64,000 nt of DNA. Origin: Clonostachys chloroleuca. Lineage: Eukaryota; Ascomycota; Sordariomycetes; Hypocreales; Bionectriaceae. A program made the translations under genes and the position numbers. The stretch covers positions 15,562,001 through 15,626,000 of the forward strand of contig JBANAY010000003.1 of the NCBI GenBank assembly GCA_037952775.1, written 5' to 3'. The notes beneath the pieces were generated by a model, which saw only the letters and a program-made list of their open reading frames with translations, was not told the DNA's origin and searched no databases. The stretch's first letter is position 1, and each line of letters opens with the position of its first letter. Shown piece by piece: positions 21,280 to 32,053 of the stretch.

Positions 21280-22445
21280 TACTGAGGAAACCCGAATGCT
21301 TCGCAATCAGGTTCAAATCTTGAGGCGCGTGAGGCATTTGACAGCCTGGGGAGTGGTCAGCCTGGCAGAATTTCTAGATTTGAGCGACAAGGAAATGTTT
21401 CTAGGCTCAAAGCTGAATTATATATAAGGTATTCAAATTTAGTCTAGTATTCTTGGGAAGGCCATGTTTTTACTACATAGACGGTTCACCATACTCAAAC
21501 CTAGATTCGTCAACCGCAAAAGTCATCTTCCTAGCCTACCTGGAACAGCCATTACATACACATCTAATCCAAGATTAACACACTTAACCTCAACGGAATA
21601 TTGCATCACACAAGGATCCCTGGCTATTCTTATATAAATAGTTATCCCCGTTTTATTTATATATGCAAAGCTGCTGCGCGGCATATCTAGACAGAAATTT
21701 GAGGTACTTTTTATTAATGAGATTCCAGGTACTTGAACAAACTCTAATGCTGATCATCGGCTAGGCCCGGCCTCTCCTCCTGCCAATCCCTTTCATCTAT
21801 GCCTCTAATCTCCCCCAGATACTACGCAAGCGTGTAAGAGATGTTATTTTCAAACAGCATCCCTGACTTCGGCGATATCTAGCCGGTCACACTGCCCTTT
21901 CGCTTGCCGAATGCAATAATCTACCGCATTTGGAAGTCCGCCGCGTTGAATGTGATCATTATCACATATTTTCAGATGTGGAGTCCTCCACCGAGATTCA
22001 GCTCCTGGAGTAATAGTACCACATATCTCCTTCAGCTGAGCCGCACACTGAGAGTCTGTTCCCCTTGATTACACTAACCCCGAATGGCATACCAATACCC
22101 GTCTAACATGGCATTAGCTTCAGAGTAAAACCTGGGGTGACTACCGTGACGCAATAAGAGTTCCAAGAAGCCGAGAAGCATTCCAAGCTGCTTGGACCTC
22201 ATCATCTTCAATTCCTTTCGGTAAGGGTCCTTAGATGTAAACAGCCAAGTGCGCCTTGGACAAACAACCTCTAGTTGCGGGTGAGATGTCTAGGACACCA
22301 AGGCATGAAGAATAAATACCAAGCAATGCCTCTCTCGAGCTCTCAACTCCTCATCACTCGACTCAATATTCACAACAACAGCCTCGATCTCACACACAAC
22401 TTAATAACCCTCTTAAAAGGTAGTAGCGCCTATCTCCCTCTCATC
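21280..22445. other. Intergenic stretch upstream of the small hydrophobin
   Basis: No coding region is seen. The DNA is AT-rich (for example around 21600-21720). The part just before 22446 is presumably the hydrophobin promoter and 5' leader. Confidence 0.4.
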
Positions 22446-22861
22446 ATGAAGTTCTCAATCGTCAGTGCCGCCCTCTTCTTCGCTGGCGCTTTTGCTATGC
22501 CTACTGCCGCCACCGACAACTACGATGCGTGCCAGGGCGGTGCACTTCTCGGAAACCCGCAGTGCTGCAGCACTGACCTTCTTAATCTTGTTGGGTTGGA
22601 CTGCCGTTCTCGTGAGTCAATACGATTACATATTTGAAACCCCCTTTTAACGTTGTACACAGCCGTGGAGACTCCTACCGACGCCGCCAATTTCCAGGCG
22701 ATTTGCGCCAAGTATGGCCAGCGCGCTCGCTGCTGCGCCCTTGGGGAAGTGGCAAGTGAAACCTTAATTCAACACATTACTGTAGATATCCTGACTGACA
22801 TTTGTTGATACAGGCAGGCCTTGGTCTTCTTTGCCAAAAGCCAGTCGGCGTTGCGGCGTAA
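22446..22861 (+). CDS. Class II hydrophobin
   Basis: A small secreted amphipathic protein that coats aerial surfaces. The exons are 22446-22611, 22663-22748 and 22814-22861; the spliced length is 300 nt, giving 99 residues. It has a signal peptide (MKFSIVSAALFFAGAFA, then MPTAA). The eight-cysteine pattern is exactly canonical: C-x10-CC-x11-C-x16-C-x8-CC-x10-C, with the class II PTDAANFQAIC and QRARCC blocks and an LGLLCQKPVG end. I placed the second intron at 22749-22813 because only that choice keeps the x10 spacing. The intron positions match those of the hydrophobin domain at 18.3-18.6 kb, so the two share ancestry. Confidence 0.93.
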
Positions 22862-25147
22862 ACATATTATGTAATATGTCACTCAATTGCGGCAGCCTCC
22901 AGCGTGTAACTCTGCAGCAGATACTTTATTGCTTATATAGACCTAAAATCATGGATAAGGATTTATTTAAGACTAGGTGGTGAGCATGACTAGGGGGTAG
23001 ATATGCTTTTCAGAAGCTTGAGCGACATTGATCTAGGGTTTGAGCCAATATATACATATCATAATCTAGACAGGTGTCAAGATAAGTGGCTTGGGCTGAC
23101 TCACCTGTCCCACCCAGAAATCCCATCCCATATTCAGACAACCGCTGAGACTTGGATCATCAGATCAATTTGTTGATCTGGCGATCCCCACTTGGATTGT
23201 TCATCGTTAGTGTCAGCACTGGTGGTACAGATGCACATATGAGGTGAAAAGGACCTATTGAGATCACTGTTGTCTAACAGCATAGCTTGAAACACTCCTC
23301 GCATGCTATCTCAAAGTTAGGTGGCCCAAAGTATATATCGTGGAAATTAGGTAGCCTAACATATATTACGCCACGCTCCTCCTTCAGCACCCATCGATGT
23401 ATTTCCCGTGCTCGGACAATGCTCTTCAGGCTGCACAAGGTCCTTCTGAAAAAAGCCTGTATTAGTGATGAGTCTTACACTACCCTACATCTTGATTCAG
23501 TCTTAAGCAGCAGGAGGGGAGTGCTGAGGGCTTGTTGCAGGGCTTGTTGCTTGGCTTGTTATGTGCTGAGATTTAGAGAGATTGTTAATAGAGACGTTAC
23601 ACCACTCGGTGGTGCATTTCCTATAACGGGGCAGGGATGATACCCGGACACATGGCTCAGGATGGATCGTAGAAGACGGCGATTAGCGGAATTAACGGGA
23701 ACACTCAATACTGATCCTATCTTATTGTACCATACTGACGGAATACCAAAGCCATCTCTCATCTTGGACCCGCGGCATTATAGTTGGAAAGTATTTCTCT
23801 TCTGGGGCGTTACTCGAGACAACGCCCGAAAGGCCACGCCATAAGAGGTTGCCGCGCCGCAGATGACTTACTGATTGTATCTTTAGGTGAACTAGAAAAT
23901 TGGTCTCCCACAAATGATAATCGTAACTGTCCTATAATCTCAAGCATACATGGGGGTGGGACGTTTTTGCGTTCCAGTTCAAATTACATGATTCACCAGA
24001 CAATATGAAGTTGCATAACCCTTATGCATAGGAACTTGGAGACTTGTTCTCCCCATCACCCACCCCCGGTCGGAGTCCGACTAGTCTAAGACCGGCATTC
24101 AGACTTTAGGAGGCAACCGAGAGATGGAACGGAACCTCCAGGTCTAGGCTACTCGTTATATATCTCGGGGTTAAAGCCTTTATACGTTGCATCCTGTTGT
24201 CAGCAGACGCGATCGAGGGGGAAATTGAGTGAAGTATTTCTCGGTAACGGAAGGAAGCCGCTATCGAGCCAGTGGACTTTCGCCACCTAGGTGGGTCCAT
24301 CGACCGGATTACCCACTGCGACAACGTCTCCTACGACGCGAATGCACCGTAGCATTATCTAGTCAGCCCACCCATCTACATGTAGACAATGAGAGGCAAG
24401 CTCCACGCCCCAGATTGTCTCGTATACTCCTACAACTCTCATGATATTAGACCATTCCTTCTGAAGAATGGTTTAAGCCCTCCTAACTTTAGTCTCTTTA
24501 TGCAGAAACCCTTCTTGGCAGCAGATTAGTCTGATATATATACCCCTGCTGTCCAGGCCCACTACGAAAGTGAATTTAGCTTTTCACGTGCTGATTTACG
24601 GAATCTCATGGGAACTAGTCGAAACTTGATATGGGCGCGGTTAAGCAGTAAAATATGGCAAAACTATGATTCATCAGACACCTAGCGCTACAATATCCGC
24701 CCCCAGGTTTGTGGGGGAGGATACCTTTGTTGATCACGTTATGACCGCTCGTAATTGCGCTCTCTGGGGATCCGGGGAACTTGGCAACGATGGACATTTC
24801 CCGACAGTCCGGCCAGGCCACCATCCAACAGATCTACAAGCACATCGAACGACTGGGGAAGGGGAACAATAGGATTAGGATGATCTGGACTCCGTCCCGA
24901 AATGACGGCTTCACCGCGAAAACATCCCGACGATGTTTCCATCAATACTAAAGGTTGAGATGTAGTCTGCCTGCATGTCAAATGCTGTCCTGAGGTCTGT
25001 TGAAGCAATATAGGGAACCGATTATGGAAGGCATGCAAACTTGATCATTCTATTATCTTTGCACTGCCGCGCGACAAAGGAATGTAAACCCGACCTAGCC
25101 ATTTACTGCCACGGCGCGATAGTCGTAACCTCTTTATTCTTAAGCCC
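22862..25147. other. Intergenic stretch, nothing recognised
   Basis: Open frames of 60-117 codons occur on both strands, but none has a domain, a signal peptide or splice-joinable partners. I see no repeat family shared with the rest of the window. Confidence 0.35.
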
Positions 25148-25402
25148 TCAGTTAGATAGGGAAAGCGGAGGCTGACTGCTCAGCTGAGCTAGTTGGCTTA
25201 AGCCCTCTTCTAACACCCTAAGCTTCTCACTCACTCGAGCCCTCTCTATAGCTATCTCGGGACTCTCCCCAGCCAGTCGCTGGATTTCTGCATCACTTAG
25301 GTCGCAAACTAGATCCAGGGATAGCATGTCAGGGACTTTTTGAATGAGATCCTGCTCTATTGCGTGAACGCTGAACTCGTCAATGAGCCTCTTGAGCGCA
25401 AC
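25148..25402 (-). pseudogene. C-terminal (GED) fragment of a dynamin-like GTPase
   Basis: About 84 codons open on the minus strand read as a fungal dynamin/Mx-type GTPase effector domain: LIDEFSVHAIEQ, then LIQKVPDML, VCDLSDAEIQRLAGES, and a coiled helix with EKLRVLEEG. There is no GTPase domain upstream (towards 25.4-26 kb), so it is an isolated 3' end. It is not a copy of the GED at 55.9-56.2 kb; the two differ strongly. Confidence 0.6.
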
Positions 25403-25435
25403 CTAGCAGTGGTGTTAGCCTGATCGATTCCTTAG

Positions 25436-25805
25436 TCGTCAGAAGTCGTCGAAACCGTCAGGACCGCTGCCAAAGATCTCAAGGATAAGATTGTCAACAA
25501 CTGGGATGGAACTCTCAAAACCGTCAACACTGCCATGGGTGTCGCCACCGACGTGACTGTCATCAAGACCATGAACAGCAAGCCCAAGCGTGGCCTTGAG
25601 GACATGGAGGAGCGCGACATCGAAGAGCTCGATGAGCGATTACGAAGAAATCGAAGTGCGTGACACCGAAGAGCTTGACGAGCGTGACATTGAAGAACTT
25701 GATGCGCGTGACGTTGAAGAGCACGTCACGCGCATCAAGCTCTTCAATGTCACGCGTTTTTTACTGAATTTAATATTGGGATTACAATCTAAATTCCAAT
25801 CGTGA
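25436..25805 (+). pseudogene. Remnant of an acidic repeat protein
   Basis: A 5'-truncated frame (25436-25663) reads ETVRTAAKDLKDKIVNNW and later KPKRGLEDMEERDIEELDE. It then shifts into a second frame (to 25805) that continues the heptad-like ERDIEELDARDVEE repeat. The single frame shift and missing start mark it as a remnant. The family was not recognised. The repeat coding DNA runs into a foldback at 25682-25755. Confidence 0.4.
25682..25755. repeat. Foldback inverted repeat with 31-bp arms
   Basis: The left arm (25682-25712) and the right arm (25725-25755) are reverse complements with one mismatch, separated by 12 bp. The left arm is one of the tandem acidic-repeat coding units, and the right arm is the same unit inverted. 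It could form a stable hairpin or cruciform. Confidence 0.85.
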
Positions 25806-26116
25806 AAGGCGTGTAATTGCAAATAGTAGACGTTTGTTTTTCACAATACTTTGAGAGACATGACTGCCATCGCGAAAGTGTCATAGACTTCTCCATCCAA
25901 CCCTTCCATCCACTAGCCAACTTCCCTCGACGGAACCGATGCACGGGGAGACATGTGACGCCAGGACCATAGCTTGGGAAGGGGGTGTTGTCAAAAAAAC
26001 CAGGATTATAACAGTGAGCAAGAAAACTTCAGCACAACATGTTGCTAACTAACAGCACAACCACTTTAGAACGTGAAATTGAACTCTACATTCGATGGAT
26101 TGCGATATCGTCCATC

Positions 26117-27547
26117 TTACATCCTAAGATGTCTGTACTCGCCTGGTAGGTACCAAGGTTGGAAAAGAACATTGTCTTCGGGAGGGTCCAGGTCCATATT
26201 GGGTTCGCCAAAACGGCACATGTGTACTCGGCCAAGCTCTCGATGTCCAAGCTGGACCCAGTACCCTTGCGAGTATCCCATTTCACCTTTCCGAACCCTC
26301 CAATGGCGCTCTTGCCAACCACCGAGATGGACCTGGTAGACCACAGTGTCTACCGCGTCTACGGCCCGCTTTCTTCTCCGTTCATACTCCAGGCTACTGA
26401 GAGCGATTGTGCAATCATCCAGCTGCCTGAGCTTACCCACCATTGCATCAATAGGAGACATCACCTCTCTGTCTGTGATTTCGATGGATTCAGCGTCATC
26501 CATGTACACTCGACGCCCATTGCGATCGGTCATAGGTGTAATGTCCCCATGCAAAGCCATATAGAATGATCTAACGTTTGGGAAAGTGGCGGGGATCTTC
26601 GCCAAAAATTCGTAGAACGTAGGCAGATCATCGAGCGGGCCCTGCGGTGAGTGTGCTCTGTACGGCTTGAAAAACCAGACCAACTCGACGGATCTGATAT
26701 TGGCAAGCCTTTGGGGAAGAAGCAGCTTGTCCAAGTGCAGGAGCATCTGTTTGCTGGCCGAGTGGATGGTATTTGTGCCATATAACACGTCAATACCTTC
26801 CAAGTATCTATAATTTTCAAAAGTCAGTCGTGCCCCCCCTGGTCTGGATTATGAGGTGTTGGGAGGAACTTGCGCTTTTCGACAGCTCAGGAGCCATCCC
26901 ATTGCTCCGACCGAACACTTGTGGGGACTTTCGCCAGGCCAAAGCTGGCAGAAGTAGCCTTCGACGCCACCAAAGCGGCAGCGATCTTCTGCTGCATTGA
27001 TCGCGCTGTCTTGATACCTGGGCTGAATCTCGCTTCTGCTGTTCCATGGAGGGTTTCGATGACAGTCGGAACTGCGCCAGATCCATCTCTTGGGCATAGC
27101 ATTATTCACGTTGTAACGGAGTGTTTCTTGTCTATGCTCCAATGTTGTATCTCGATTGCGATTCCCGTGGTTGGACACGTGACGGAAAGAGTCGTCAAGC
27201 TGATCTAGTGGCAGTTCTGGATAGTCAAAAGACAAGTCCATGTGCACAGTGTGCCCGCCAAATGCTTCGACAAGGATCTGACGACGGATCTCGAAGGGCA
27301 ATTTTCGGAAGAAGCCAGATTGGGCCGTGGCGGCTTCCGCAGATGCACAAAGGTCGTCCCTCGATGATGAAGGTGTGAGAAGTCGAGGTCTCTCGGCGGG
27401 TAAAGCTGGCACCGCTTCTGAAGTTTCGGGAATATATGGAGCGAACACCTCTCCAGGCGCAGGCGGGGCAGGTTGTTGAGTCTCAGCATTTCGTTCAGCT
27501 CCTCGGTGGATTCGCCGTCGGAACCATCTTCCCAAGGATGCTCTCAT
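26117..27547 (-). CDS. DUF7730-type fungal protein of unknown function
   Basis: Two exons (27547-26874 and 26807-26117) give 454 residues. The intron is of the GC-AG class: the donor is GCAAGT, and only this choice restores the frame and the family motif SCRKAYLEGIDVLYGTNTIH across the junction. The N-terminus is disordered and Pro/Ala-rich. The conserved domain starts at the LPFEIRRQIL block, an F-box-like leader typical of these proteins, and continues through the DLPTFYEFL region. There are no membrane segments and no catalytic motif visible. Such proteins are numerous in ascomycetes and have no assigned role that I know of. Confidence 0.75.
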
Positions 27548-27654
27548 GCCGGAGATTAATCACGGGAGCAGGCGATGCTATTGTTTGGTGTTCGATCGTG
27601 CAGTGAAACAAGCGTAACGTGGGGGTTTGGCTGGCGGGGAGGATGTCTGCGTAA

Positions 27655-28605
27655 GTGAGTTGTGCTCAAACGAAGGCGCTGTCGTATATCTCTCCTACTA
27701 GTCTCTGTTGGGCCCGTTGGAGGATGACGCATGTAATTAGGATGCAAACTTGGATTTGTTATTTACGCGTAAGCCTTATCGATAAGAGGGCTAGCAGCAA
27801 CCGCGCTCAATCAGAGTTATCTTCCGTCCAGGCATCAGAACCCTGTAAACCAGTAAAACAGCTTCAGCATCTCTACCAAGACACGATTGCTAGTTTCCTT
27901 AAATTGCACTGGGACCATCTAACTATTAATGGCCTTTTCGGCGCCACTCTAAGGGAGACTGTTGCCTTCCCTTACAGCACTACACATCTACCCCATGAGC
28001 AGCAACGAGGTTATCACGACATCTTGCGGAAATTAGGCAAAAGCGATAGCCTACATTCTCTACATCGAGTTGTGGCCGAAATCAGATCATTACAATGTTA
28101 CACTAAGTTTCTAGTAGGAGTTCAACTTCGTTGTGGCCGGAAACGCGGCGAAAGCGCAAAGAATCTTGCTCACAAGGAATACATTCGTCAAGTGTTCCCC
28201 GACGCCACAACTGAGAGTCTAAAAATACACCATGCGAGCTTTAAAAGCGATCTGCAGTCTGCTAGACGGTGGGTATTGATGATTGAAGGGCATAAAGGGA
28301 AGGGCGGAGCTGGCCTGGGAATAATCTTAGCAGCCTCTAAGAACTTGATCTCATTTATGTAAGCAGATCCAGCAAATCTTCAAGGTCTGTGCTGATTTTG
28401 TAGCAATAACAAATCGCAAGTAACTCATAGGGCACTGCTCAAGCAACTTCAAAGGTTCACAAATAATGTACTTGCGATGGAGATTTGCCAAATACTTGAC
28501 CCAGTTGCACAAGTATTACTACACTACCATAAACTGCCGGAGGAGCTAGACTGGAAACCAATTTATAAAAATTAAGAACAGAGGATTAGAGATATGACTT
28601 AATAG
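27655..28605 (+). pseudogene. Truncated copy of a dispersed fungal ORF family
   Basis: A 235-codon frame is interrupted by a stop at about 28360. Family-like sequence then continues in other frames to 28605, ending with the same block (ILDPVAQVLLHYHKLPEELDW) as the fragment at 8225-8345. The body is helical and basic (HWDHLTINGLFG, RRWVLMIEGHKGKGG). The first about 25 codons look unrelated, so the 5' end is probably lost. The function is unknown; the repeated occurrence suggests a mobile or rapidly amplified family. Confidence 0.5.
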
Positions 28606-28882
28606 TTACAGTTTGGAGCATAATATTAGCTTCCGCTCTGTTATCTTTATGTTTATAATCAAGAAGAAGGAGTACCTAAAAATATCTTAGTGTACATCAC
28701 CCACTATTTTGCAGTATAGGGAAATATCCATTAATGGCCAATACATAAGTTTCTTAAAGTAGACTAAGTACTGAGCTGAGAACCATGCTATACAGTGTTA
28801 GCTCGAAGTCTCGATATCTTTGCTAAGCGATAAGTACATCACAACCGATAGGGAACAGGTCAGGTAGCCCAGTTAAGGGCGA

Positions 28883-28930
28883 CTGATACATGGGCACCCG
28901 GGTGCCCAAATTATGTCAGCACCCTCCACC
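28883..28930 (+). repeat. Left MULE terminal inverted repeat
   Basis: Begins CTGATACATGGG, contains the 16-bp palindrome, and matches the inverted right end. Confidence 0.8.
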
Positions 28931-29032
28931 TGCCCCCACCATTCGTACGGGAGCCCCTGATTCGAACCACTTATCATCCACGTCGCTGAAATTGAAGATT
29001 GAACTGAACTGATTCGCATACTAATACTAAAT

Positions 29033-29350
29033 CTATAACTTGACTTCGATACACTGACCTACTTCATCACTTTCTGAGTATAAGGCTTCCTGTTCCTTGA
29101 CATCCTCCTCTATCCTTCGCCAGATATCTTGCACACCTCGTCTCCTACTACCGAAGGGGTTGCTCTCTATCTCTCTAGCGACCTGGGCCTCTATACGCTC
29201 ATCTTCTGCTTTGTTCCAATCTAGATATGCCATGAGCTCTTCTTTTGTCCATTCTCTGGATCCTGTTGAAGTCACGCAGCGCTGAGACATCTGTTTGTAA
29301 TCTAGACACCACTCGTAGCTTCTCTTATCGTATCTTTGCGGAAGCTTCAT
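29033..29350 (-). CDS. Second MULE ORF, small acidic protein
   Basis: A 105-residue ORF whose ATG overlaps the stop of the transposase frame (sequence GCGATGA). It has a Trp-rich, helix-rich core (REWTKEELMAYLDWNK, RGVQDIWRRIEEDV), which could be a Myb/SANT-like or coiled module. Either it is a separate accessory protein, or an undetected intron or frame change makes it the C-terminus of the transposase. The overlap by a few bases and the shared strand favour a link with the transposase. The function is unknown. Confidence 0.45.
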   Translation of the reverse strand: MKLPQRYDKRSYEWCLDYKQMSQRCVTSTGSREWTKEELMAYLDWNKAEDERIEAQVAREIESNPFGSRRRGVQDIWRRIEEDVKEQEALYSESDEVGQCIEVKL

Positions 29351-31699
29351 CGCCTTACGATATTGCTGGTTAGTCTTGATGCTACCGGCAGGTTGTGCCG
29401 CAAACCACTTGCTTCTTGCGGTGACGTATCTCTGATATATGGCCTCCGGGGAGTCGTACCGTGGCGGTGATTGTAAGGGTGGTTCGCTGAGAGCCGGTGT
29501 CTTCTCAACGAGAGACCCCCGTCAGAAATTTCTAACGGAAAGCCAATAGAGTGGTTTGTAACCAATGTGTTGGAGACATCACGATGACTGGATACGGGGG
29601 ATGATGAAATCAAGAGCACCGGTGCAATAGAGGGCGAGTGCCGATTGAATTCTACAGAGACTTCGACCGCCCTGCTAGGTAAAGGTACCTCTTGGGCCTT
29701 CGGGGCCTGCTCGATTGAACTGATGGGAACAGCAACTGAATCCGGCTGTGGAGTGACTCCCCGGGATAAAGCCTGACCTGACTCTTCGTTTAACACCTGT
29801 CTTGATAAGTCTTGAAATCTTAGAGGACAGTTCTTTGAGGTCATTATGTGGCCAACGGCGTGACATTTGCTGCATTTGCTTGGGGCTCTCCTGGTGCCTT
29901 CGACTCTCTCAAAACCAGAGGGCTCACGCCTTGTTCCTGTCTCCGGCTGAATACGGCTCTGTGGAAGCTGGCTTGCGACTCGATCCGGTTCCAGCACTGG
30001 CTGCGGCTGAGCTACATCTCGTTTCAAGTGCCAATGTGGATGGAAATGTTCAAGTAAAAGGCTCTGCCTCTCCTCTTCTAACTGTTTCAGTGTGTGCGAA
30101 CACGGCAGCCCGAGTGAAGACGTGAAGACATGACTGCAAGGAGCGCGATGTGGTTTTTGAAGTAGCCGCCGTTGCTCTTGCACCTTTCGCAAGGCATGGT
30201 GCGAAACCCAGCCTCGTACTGCTTCAAATAGCACTCCAGAAATATCAAGGGGGATTCGCAGCTGCTGAGTAACTCGTACATGTTCAAGCTCCTTTAGTTG
30301 ATTCACAATGGCGTGTTTAATCGCCTGCCAGACGTCGAAAAGATCGAAGGTAGAAGTCTTGATGTGTGACTTCAACAACGAATGGATGCCTTTAGCCCTG
30401 GAGCACAGGAATCAATTCCCATTCAACGTTAAAGAAATACACTACCTACCTCGACGTAGCTACATTACCAAAATGCAAGTGCTTATCCACCCATGCCTTG
30501 ATAATCATCTCCTTGTATGGGTCAAGCCAGTACATTTTGATATATCCTACTGAGTCGAGGTGCTTATTGTTATACATAAGCTCCAACTTTGCCAAACGTT
30601 CGTTGAAAATCGCTTCGTTCGGTGATGCTACAATCGAATGCCAGCAGGCGTAAAATTCCTCCCACGCCCTTGTGCTTGCCTGGTCGGAGGCTTGGTCGAC
30701 TTGTTGTATGAAGGAAGGCCTACAGTGCTGAAGAACAGCCTTGTTAACATGCCAAAGACAAAGCAGTGCTTTCGATGAAGAGAACCATGTAGCAGCAGCA
30801 TTCATCGCGGCTAGGCACCGGTCCGTCAAAATGACAGACGGGAGATCACGCTGATAGAGCGATTTGAGGTGTTGTAATGCCCATGAGTAGTCTTCTTCCG
30901 ATTCGCCTGAGAGAAAAGCAAATGCAATACAGAAAGATCGTTGGCAAGAGTCGACTCCGACCATATCAAGAAGCGGCATATGGTACTTGTTTGTCTTATA
31001 GGTACAATCTAATAATAGGACATCCGGGTTGTATTGTAGGTACGCTATAGAGTCTGGGTGTGCGAAGAAAATGGCTGTTAGCCGATTGTCCGTATCTAAT
31101 CGGACTCGACACCAGAAACCCTCGCTGTGCAATTGGTCAACCAAGGCGTGAATACTGCTCTGGCCTTCCCGGAGATCTCTTCTTGTCGTTGCAAAACGGT
31201 TATAGAGATCCCGTTGAGTAATCAGGGTGTCCAAATGCTTATGAGCGTAGGTCTGTATATCTCGAGGAGCAATACCAGACGTCATAAGATTAGAAATGAT
31301 CGTCGCATCTTGCTCCTCTAGTCGGCGGTGCGCCGGGTGCGCAGACGGGTCCTCACTTGGTGGATGATTGTGCCTGGCGCAGTCTTTGTCTGGCCTGTGG
31401 GTTAACACCCAAGAATTTCGATCTAAAGACTGCTTGGCCAGGACCGAGAACTTGCAGCCAGTTCGTCGACTCGAGGTGCGGCGCACTCGATCGATAGATG
31501 TGCTTGGTGGCAGCTTATTTCGGTCACATGCAAATATAACTCGGACACGGCCATTGGGAGTCTTTAGAGATTTCCCGGTCGTAAATGCATAGCCTCGAGG
31601 TTTTGCCCAAGAATTGATGGCTGCTAATAAAGATTCACGGGACTCATACGTACCCTCAGGGGGGAGAATGTCGTCAGGGAATACCGTATGGCCCATCAT
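29347..31699 (-). CDS. MULE transposase with FAR1-type DNA-binding domain
   Basis: Two exons (31699-30450 and 30397-29347) are separated by a 52-nt intron. I start at the MMGHTVF methionine (31699), because the earlier ATG at 31825 lies inside the TIR. The N-terminus is a FAR1/WRKY-GCM1-like zinc domain (FACDRNKL, GCKFSV, HNHP). The MULE catalytic domain follows with LLLDCTYKTN (first Asp), VILTDRCLAAMNA (second Asp) and the LCLWHVNK block. Exon 2 has a SWIM-like GLPCSHTLKQ region and a CCHC-type knuckle (CSKCHAVGHIMTSKNC). The Ser/Pro-rich tail is disordered. The reading frame is uninterrupted apart from the intron, so it may be competent. Confidence 0.85.
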
Positions 31700-31759
31700 T
31701 CGTGAAGTTAATGTTGCCGCCAAGGCGATGCGAACGCGTCGATAGCGAATGGTGGGCCG

Positions 31760-31832
31760 GTGGAGGGTGCTGACATAATTTGGGCACCTGGGTGCGCCAG
31801 GATGTTTGGGCACCCGGGTGCCCATGTATCAG
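31760..31832 (-). repeat. Right MULE terminal inverted repeat
   Basis: The inverted partner of 28883-28930, carrying an additional partial copy of the GGGCACC(C/T)GGGTG block. Confidence 0.8.
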
Positions 31833-32053
31833 GCGCCAGCAGCCATTTAAGGAGACGGACTATAGATAACCGAGGGTTAGCGGGGAAAAGCTATTTTCCA
31901 GAGCTAGCTAGACAGGTTATTAATCTGGTGCTAGCATCTCTGGCTTTTCTGCTTTCTGTGTTTACCAGATATGCAAGCAATGACCTAGAAAGTTCTGTGG
32001 GGTCCTCTGCCAGTCCCGAAAGACGGGTGAACAGACAGGAGACCCGTCCCCCT

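Larger units (their letters stand above)
28879..31836 (-). mobile_element. Mutator-like (MULE) DNA transposon
   Basis: An element of about 2.95 kb. The ends share TGATACATGGGCACCCGGG and, further in, AAATTATGTCAGCACCC in inverted orientation (28883-28930 and 31760-31832). The outer TIR contains the 16-bp palindrome GGGCACCCGGGTGCCC. The right end carries an extra about 25-bp partial duplication of this block. I could not find a clean 8-10 bp target duplication; the flanks are only loosely alike. It encodes a transposase and a second small ORF, both on the minus strand. Confidence 0.85.

Noticed and set aside
28945..28975. GGTTCGAATC motif on the minus strand resembling a tRNA B box
   Set aside because: No A box or cloverleaf stems could be placed around it, and it lies inside the MULE.
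28870..31850. Possible target-site duplication around the MULE
   Set aside because: The flanks (AGCCCAGTTAA and AGCAGCCATTTAA) are only loosely similar, not a clean 8-10 bp repeat.
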